Assembly (NCBI GenBank): GCA_001986395.2
Contig: MQVO02000027.1
Location: 62,001-126,000, forward strand
Length of the DNA: 64,000 nt
Reading direction: 5' to 3'
Source of the DNA: Irpex lacteus
Lineage: Eukaryota > Basidiomycota > Agaricomycetes > Polyporales > Irpicaceae
The notes under the pieces: model-generated
What the model was told of the DNA's origin: nothing
The model's database searches: none
What the model saw: only the letters and a program-made list of their open reading frames with translations
Made by a program: the position numbers and the translations under genes
Shown: positions 58,070 through 64,000 of the stretch, piece after piece
Numbering within the stretch: the first letter of the stretch is position 1
Layout of the letters: every line of letters starts with the position of its first letter

Positions 58070-59984
58070 TCAGTCACTCTCGTCGCTGGTAGTATCATCG
58101 TCTGAATCGTCATCGTCTATGTTCAACTGGCCTGCAAAGGAGTTGAGACTGACGGGTCCGCCAGTGAACTGTAGCGGTTCAACGGGTTCCATCTGGTCCG
58201 CGTCTTCTTCGTCATCCTCGGCATTCTCGAAATGAGCCTCCAACTCGCGCTGCAGCTCGTTCTCGTCTATCTCGACAGCTTCGTACTCTTCTTCATCTGA
58301 CCCTTCTTCTTCTTCCATAACCAGATTATGTGATACACCGAAGGGTTCGACTGCCGGTTCAGGAGGTGCGCTTGGTTCGGGTATAATCTCTTCCATTTCA
58401 ATCCGATGAACTGGTGGCTGCGGGGACTTTGCCTTGTTAGACGTTGCCAAAGGATCCTGAGGAACTAAGTCCCAGTCCTCCTCCTCCGAGTCAACGGGGG
58501 GAACGGAGTCAGTGGAGGCTACTTGAGAAGATCCAAGCGGCTTCACGATATCCGACGGTAGCGCAACGCCCTCACTACCCGGCCAAGCGATGACCGCAGG
58601 TTCCTTCTTTTTCGGAGGCTCCTTCTTAGGTACTTCTTTCTTAGGAGGACGAGAGACAACTGCGGCTTTCGGCGGAGGCGAAGGTTTCGCCTTCTTGGTA
58701 AGGGGTGGTTGGGTTGGTGTATCCAGTGGCAAGTCTCGCTTCTTGGGGCTTGTCTTCGAAGGCTTCACAGGACCTGGACCCAAAGAAGATGTTGGTTTAG
58801 GAGGGAGTGGGTGTGTCGGTGGGATGGGAGGTGTGAACGAGTGGGTAGGTGAAGGCGCGGGCGATGGTGTTCCCTTATTCACATTCTTCGCAGCAGTGTA
58901 TTGGGCGAGGCTCTTCTTATTCTTCACAAGAGCCTTCGGTGCGATAGTGGTGGTCGTATTTCCCTTGGAAATTGTACTTGATATAGGCGTTTCTGGTTCG
59001 CTTTCTTCCTCTTCCTCCTTCTTTATGGGCTTGGGAGAGGGCGCTCGAGTCTTCTTGAACGTCAAAGCCTTGTCTTTCTTCGTCGGTATGGTGTCTTTCT
59101 TGGGTGGCGCAGATTTCTTCTTATTCTCAGGGGGCAATAAATCGGCGAAGGTCTCTTCACGCTCTCCCGGAGCGTCCTCGTCCTCCCAAGTAAACTCCGT
59201 TCCAGCTCGGCTTCAAACTCTTCGTCAGCTGTCTTAAAGCGCTTGATGTTCTGTTGTTGAGCATGGTTAGGCGCATTGGACGAAGGGGTTGATGCAGAAG
59301 TCGAGGGGCGAGAAGATGGGTGTGCTACGTAGAGAATGTGTCAGTATATATAACGTGTCGGGAATATTCAAACCTACGCGAGCCGGTATGACGAGGTGCC
59401 TTGGCCGTCTTGCGATCATACGTCAAGTTGACATATGAATCCAGCTTTTCAAGAGTGAAAGACTTGGGAGAGATTTAGCTCGACAAAGAGGTGCGGAGGA
59501 AATGGCACTCACCTGGAGGACTTCATCGTAGATGAGAACACATTCAACCTCCTTAGCCGTCGTCTCGGCGCCCACAAAGATGTGCCCGCCTTCTTCCGTC
59601 TAATGAAGTCATGTAGCTAGGCAGCACACGCAAGCGCAGCCAGAACGCACCTGGGAGTTCGCCCGCTCTACTGTCACGCTCGTCGTGTCCTGTCCTTTCC
59701 TAAATTCGATGGTACCGGGCTTTCTCGAATCGACCGACGGAGGTATAAAGTTATCTGTGGCACAATGAGATACGACACCGTCAGCATACAGCTGAGCTCT
59801 GTGTGCCACTCGAAGTGGCGTGATAAGACGTACATCGCAGCGAGTAGAAGTCTGGTTCGGGAAACTTGCTCTTCTGCAGAGGCTCACCCTTGCGTGCCTT
59901 GATCACACGGGCGAGTGACTTGCCCACCTTGGCGGGGTAACGACCTGTGGTAGGCATCCAGGGACTTGATGATGCGCTCGCCAT
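58070..59984 (-). CDS. EAF (ELL-associated factor) type transcription elongation factor
   Basis: Partner of ELL in the RNA polymerase II elongation machinery. Starts MASASSSPWMPTTGRYPAKV at ATG 59984. The EAF N-terminal domain spans the first four exons (PDFYSLRYNFIPPSVDSRKP, TEEGGHIFVGAETTAKEVEC, VLIYDEVLQSFTLEKLDSYV). The long C-terminus is Lys/Pro-rich, then strongly acidic, ending DDDSDDDTTSDESD, an activation-type tail. One lesion: at the AAA 59192-59194 (TTT on the coding strand) a further T would give SFTWEDEDAPGEREETFADL and connect exon 5 to the downstream frame. Without it the protein would be truncated after about 175 residues. Family assignment rests on the N-terminal domain. Confidence 0.82.
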
Positions 59985-60308
59985 GTTGGACGACGCGGTT
60001 ATAAAGTCGCAGGATGGAGACGGAGATGGTCGTAGCAAACAAGGAGCAGGGACAAGGCCTTCGAGCTCGTCCCTCGGCCTTTGATGCTACACCTGGCAGG
60101 CGCTGGCCCGCAGGCCATGGCGCGGGAGCAGACGCCCACATTATAGCAGCCGCACGTGATTCATTATTATACATTGAGCGCCTATCTGGCCATTACTACC
60201 TCAAAGAAATGCATCGCAGTAGAAATACAACAAAGAATCTGGCCCTCGCAATACAAGGACAATCATCTAGATATTAGAAAAATCCAGCTCTCCTATGACT
60301 GACCGGGT
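59985..60308. other. EAF upstream spacer
   Basis: 324 bp between the EAF start and the methyltransferase stop, both minus strand. No motif is claimed. Confidence 0.4.
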
Positions 60309-61338
<1,030 letters not shown>

Positions 61339-61757
61339 GGGCAACGTGGTGCAGCCTGGTGTAGTCCTCGTGTTTGTCGACGACCTCGTGTAAGCTAAAC
61401 GTCGAGCACACCAATCACGACGATGCCGAGGTAAATCAGAGAGATGAGTGAGATCCTGGCTAGGCGCGTCAATTATGTCCGTAAGCGAGACACTCTCTCA
61501 CGACTTCTATCCAACATCCCGCCAGCTTATAATTCGCCCTCTTCCTCCTCTCGTCCGCCCCACCACCACACCCCTTTCTTTCGCCTCTCAGCGACCTCCA
61601 CGCCCTCCTCGACGGTGAGTGGAGACCTCTCTATCTCCGACAGCAGCTGATCGACTCCCTATCGTTGCGTTCAACATCCAGGACAGTGTCGGGGTAGTTC
61701 GGTTGTACTATTCCTTGACGGATACCTTTTCTCCAATTTCACATCTTCTCATTCGTA
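61339..61757. promoter_or_regulatory. Bidirectional region with 5' UTR intron of the CBM48 gene
   Basis: 419 bp between divergent starts. The pyrimidine-rich stretch around 61540-61610 is promoter-like for the plus strand. A GTGAGT donor at 61615 and CAG acceptor ending 61681 outline a 67-nt intron in the CBM48 5' UTR. Confidence 0.45.
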
Positions 61758-63272
61758 ATGGCAACTACCGACTACTACGAAGCCCATGTAAGATGGTAAG
61801 TCTGTCCTATCTCTCCAGTGCCCCGTCAAACACTAACATTATTCAATATAGGCCCCACACGGATGCCAACACTGTGATAGTCACCGGTGCATTTGACTCC
61901 GTATGTCCACTTGATCGTAAGAGACTCTGTATCGTTGCTTACTATCACTTACCTACAGTGGTCCGGTTCACAACATCTGACGAAAACCGCGACTGGGTTC
62001 GAAGGTACCGTCAAGATACCTTGGGGGCTCAAGACACCGTACAAGTATATTGTGGATGGCAACTGGACAACAACTGTTCAGCAGCCTACGGAATACGACT
62101 CAGCAGGCAACCTCAACAACGTATTCTACGCACCTGCCCGTCCTACTGCTCCTGCTCCTTCCCCTAAACCAGCGCCATCTACGCCACCCACTACTGGTCT
62201 CGGTGGACTCAATGGAATTTTTACCAATGCGAAGAATGCCGCTGTAGCAATGGTCGAAGCTTTGGCACCCGGAACGGCAGAGACTCCCGAACCAACTCCC
62301 GCAATCGGCACTGACTCGAGGAAAGAAGAAATCCTGGGCACAGCTGCAGCAGCGCAAGAGAAAGTCGTAGAGCCTGTCACTGAAGCTGTCAAGGCCACGG
62401 CGGAGGCAGTTGAGTCTAAGGTGACTCCTGCTGCAAAGCCCGAGGTCGCACCCACGGAAGCAGCAGTAGAGACCCCTAAGGAGGTTACCGCTGAACATGT
62501 TCTGCCCGTAGCACCAGAGGCAGCTCCGATCGCACCTGTTGTCCCAGTACCTGTTTTGCCCTTGACTGTGGAACCTGCGGTCGCGGAGAAAGCCCCAGAA
62601 ACAGAGGTCGTTCACGGAGCCGCGACCAGCGAGACTAAGCAAGAGCCATCGACACACACTCCTGCCTCCGCCCCTACTCCCGCCGTTGAACCTTCCACAC
62701 ATACCCCCGCCGCTAATGGCTCAGTTCCAGCCGCGAGCGAAGCTCCTGCCTCCCCTTCACCCGTCGCTGACGGTGTTCATAACGGACCCTCAACCCATAG
62801 CCCTGTTGTCCTACCTGCACGCAAATCTGACGCAGCTACTCCACCCCCTATCACCAACGGAGTAAATGGTACATCCGTTGAGAAGGCTGCCGAGGTACCT
62901 CTCCCTGCACCAACACCCTCAGAAGCTCCTGCATCTGCACCCACAGAGCTGCCTGCACCTCCCGCCACGCCTAAGAAGGCAAACGGCACGCCCACTGAAA
63001 CGCCATCTGCCACCTCCAGTCCAGCAAACTCGCCCCGCAAAGAGAAGAAGGGCGCGTTCCCTACGGTTGGACGCCATCATAGACAGTCTTCCTCTGCCTC
63101 CATATCCACAAACTCTAGCTCTCCCAATACTGCTAACGAGCTCGGCGTTTTGGAGAGCCCGTCTCGAAAGGGGACTATGAAGAAGAAGCGCACCAGCAGT
63201 CTGTTTGGCAAGGTGAAGAACATTTTCTCCGACGAGTCGAAGAAGGAAAAGAAGAGCAAGGAGACTTCTTGA
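61758..63272 (+). CDS. CBM48 (AMPK-beta glycogen-binding) protein with Ala/Pro-rich tail
   Basis: The N-terminal 90 residues form a CBM48 glycogen-binding module: MATTDYYEAHVRW, ANTVIVTGAFDSWSGSQHL, FEGTVKIPWGLKTPYKYIVD, GNWTT and NNVFYAP, with the carbohydrate-contact Trp residues in place. Three exons (introns after HVRW and FDS) join in frame. The remaining 350 residues are low-complexity Ala/Pro/Thr/Glu with repeated STHTPA and STHSPV units, then a basic Ser-rich end (KKKRTSSLFGKVKNIFSDES). The architecture recalls yeast Mdg1/Crp1 rather than a kinase subunit. Membrane or glycogen targeting through the basic tail is inference. The gene is complete. Confidence 0.85.
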
Positions 63273-63772
63273 AGAGCGTTGCTTGTGGCGTGACATTCCT
63301 GTCCTCAATATCACTCGATACCCTTATTTCCCAAACCAACGCCCTGCGGCGCATATACGTTTGTTCTGTATGTTGCTGACCAGTTGGAACGGCCGTCTTT
63401 TTCCTACTTGAGGTAGAAGAAAACCGTGGTGGTCCCTCCTCCTTCTCCTCATTCCTCTCAATATAGATCTCTTACGTGTCCCTCATGATGTTACGATTTT
63501 TTTTCAGTTGCCACACGGCGCGTCCATGACACCTTTCGGTCCTTCTACCCAGAGCTCTTCGCTCGCCTTTCGTAGTTAGTTGATTAGTCATTTAGTCGGT
63601 TCTGTTCTGTCGGTTTCCGTCGTGCCTCTTCTCCCTACTTTATAGTCTGTCTCTGGATCCCTCGATATCCCGTGTTATGTTGGGTAATCCATACTTGCCT
63701 CTGATTCAGCGAGTTGCCAATAAGATTCCGACGCGCGTAATGGGCCATTCGATCAGCATGCTAGCACTTCTT
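63273..63772. other. Convergent 3' region near right edge
   Basis: 500 bp between the CBM48 stop and the stop of the partial minus-strand gene. CT-rich 3' flanks; no gene seen. The plus-strand frame 63677-63979 is antisense to the next entry. Confidence 0.4.
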
Positions 63773-64000
63773 CTAATTAACGTAGTGAGGAGCACTACGA
63801 GATCGACTGCGTCTCTCAAAGACCCACCCGACCACGGTCACCACTACAGCCGCGGCAAAGCAGGTACCAGTGTACACGATCGTTGTTCTAAAACGCCCAT
63901 CGGCGACGTCGAAGCCCGTCTTCACCGACCTTGGCATCGTGGCGTCATCGAGGTGGCTTTGACCTTGCAGGATGGTTGAAATGGGTGTGGTCAGGATATT
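63773..64000 (-). CDS. Partial gene, C-terminus of a putative membrane protein
   Basis: Minus-strand frame open from the window edge to a TAG at 63773-63775, 75 codons. It reads NILTTPISTILQGQSHLDDA, then MPRSVKTGFDVADGRFRTTI, a hydrophobic segment (CFAAAVVVTVVGWVFE) and a basic Arg/Ser tail ending SAPHYVN. One membrane pass followed by basic residues suggests a type-I-like tail facing the cytosol. The start lies beyond the window. I do not recognise the family. The opposite-strand frame lacks such structure, so this reading is preferred. Confidence 0.5.
   Translation of the reverse strand, partial: NILTTPISTILQGQSHLDDATMPRSVKTGFDVADGRFRTTIVYTGTCFAAAVVVTVVGWVFERRSRSRSAPHYVN

Noticed and set aside
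58590..59237. Long plus-strand frame of 215 codons
   Set aside because: It is antisense to the EAF gene; its Gly/Phe/Val-rich composition is the complement of the Lys/Pro/Ser-rich coding strand.
62100..62702. Minus-strand frame of 200 codons rich in Cys, Arg and Gly
   Set aside because: Antisense to the Ala/Pro-rich CBM48 gene; composition explained by codon bias.

Overview
The window looks like a gene-dense basidiomycete (Agaricomycetes) nuclear contig. Nearly every gene is cut by several 45-80 nt GT-AG introns, intergenic gaps are mostly 0.2-1.2 kb, and the recognisable proteins have typical basidiomycete forms: a desaturase with a fused cytochrome b5, an FlbA/Sst2-type RGS protein with an N-terminal DEP region, an F-box/LRR protein and a ferritin-like secreted protein. 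A polypore-type fungus is my guess, not something the sequence proves. I see no transposon, rRNA, tRNA, CRISPR array or secondary-metabolite cluster. All exon joins were made by hand from splice signals plus family knowledge; no search was run.

Layout, left half: delta-9 desaturase OLE1 (-), AP-3 mu (-), a large Ser-rich coiled-coil protein (-), an isochorismatase-family hydrolase (+, frame-broken), a DUF1748 micro-protein (+), OST2/DAD1 (-), a SOD-fold mitoribosomal protein (+), the Hsp90 co-chaperone STI1 (+) with a heat-shock element upstream, an aldo/keto reductase (-), an NDUFA4-like subunit (-) and nucleoporin Nup120/Nup160 (-). A 2 kb gap follows, then a small conserved protein (+), a membrane cytochrome-b5-like protein ending in RDEL (-), the RGS protein (-) and an uncharacterised protein (+).

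Right half: an alpha/beta-hydrolase-fold protein with an unusual nucleophile elbow (+), UDP-glucuronate decarboxylase UXS1 (-), then a stretch rich in RNA and ribosome-biogenesis genes: ENP1 (+), NOP9 (-), NCS6/CTU1 (+), an F-box protein (-), ERG27 (-) and NOP58 (-). It ends with a carboxypeptidase Y-type protease (+), a secreted ferritin-like protein (+), an EAF transcription elongation factor (-), an EFM6-type methyltransferase (-), a CBM48 protein (+) and a partial gene cut by the right edge (-).

The strongest genome-wide signal is a series of single-base frame lesions, nearly all explained by one base lost from a short homopolymer, inside otherwise intact conserved genes (STI1, ENP1, UXS1 twice, AP-3 mu, EAF, the hydrolase, probably CPY). 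This pattern fits uncorrected long-read indel errors better than gene decay and should be settled before any of these genes is called a pseudogene. Biological points worth following: the RDEL-tailed cytochrome-b5-like protein, the SOD-fold protein without metal ligands, the hydrolase with Asp where the nucleophile Ser is expected, two GC-AG introns, 9- and 12-nt micro-exons, and several conserved families without known function.
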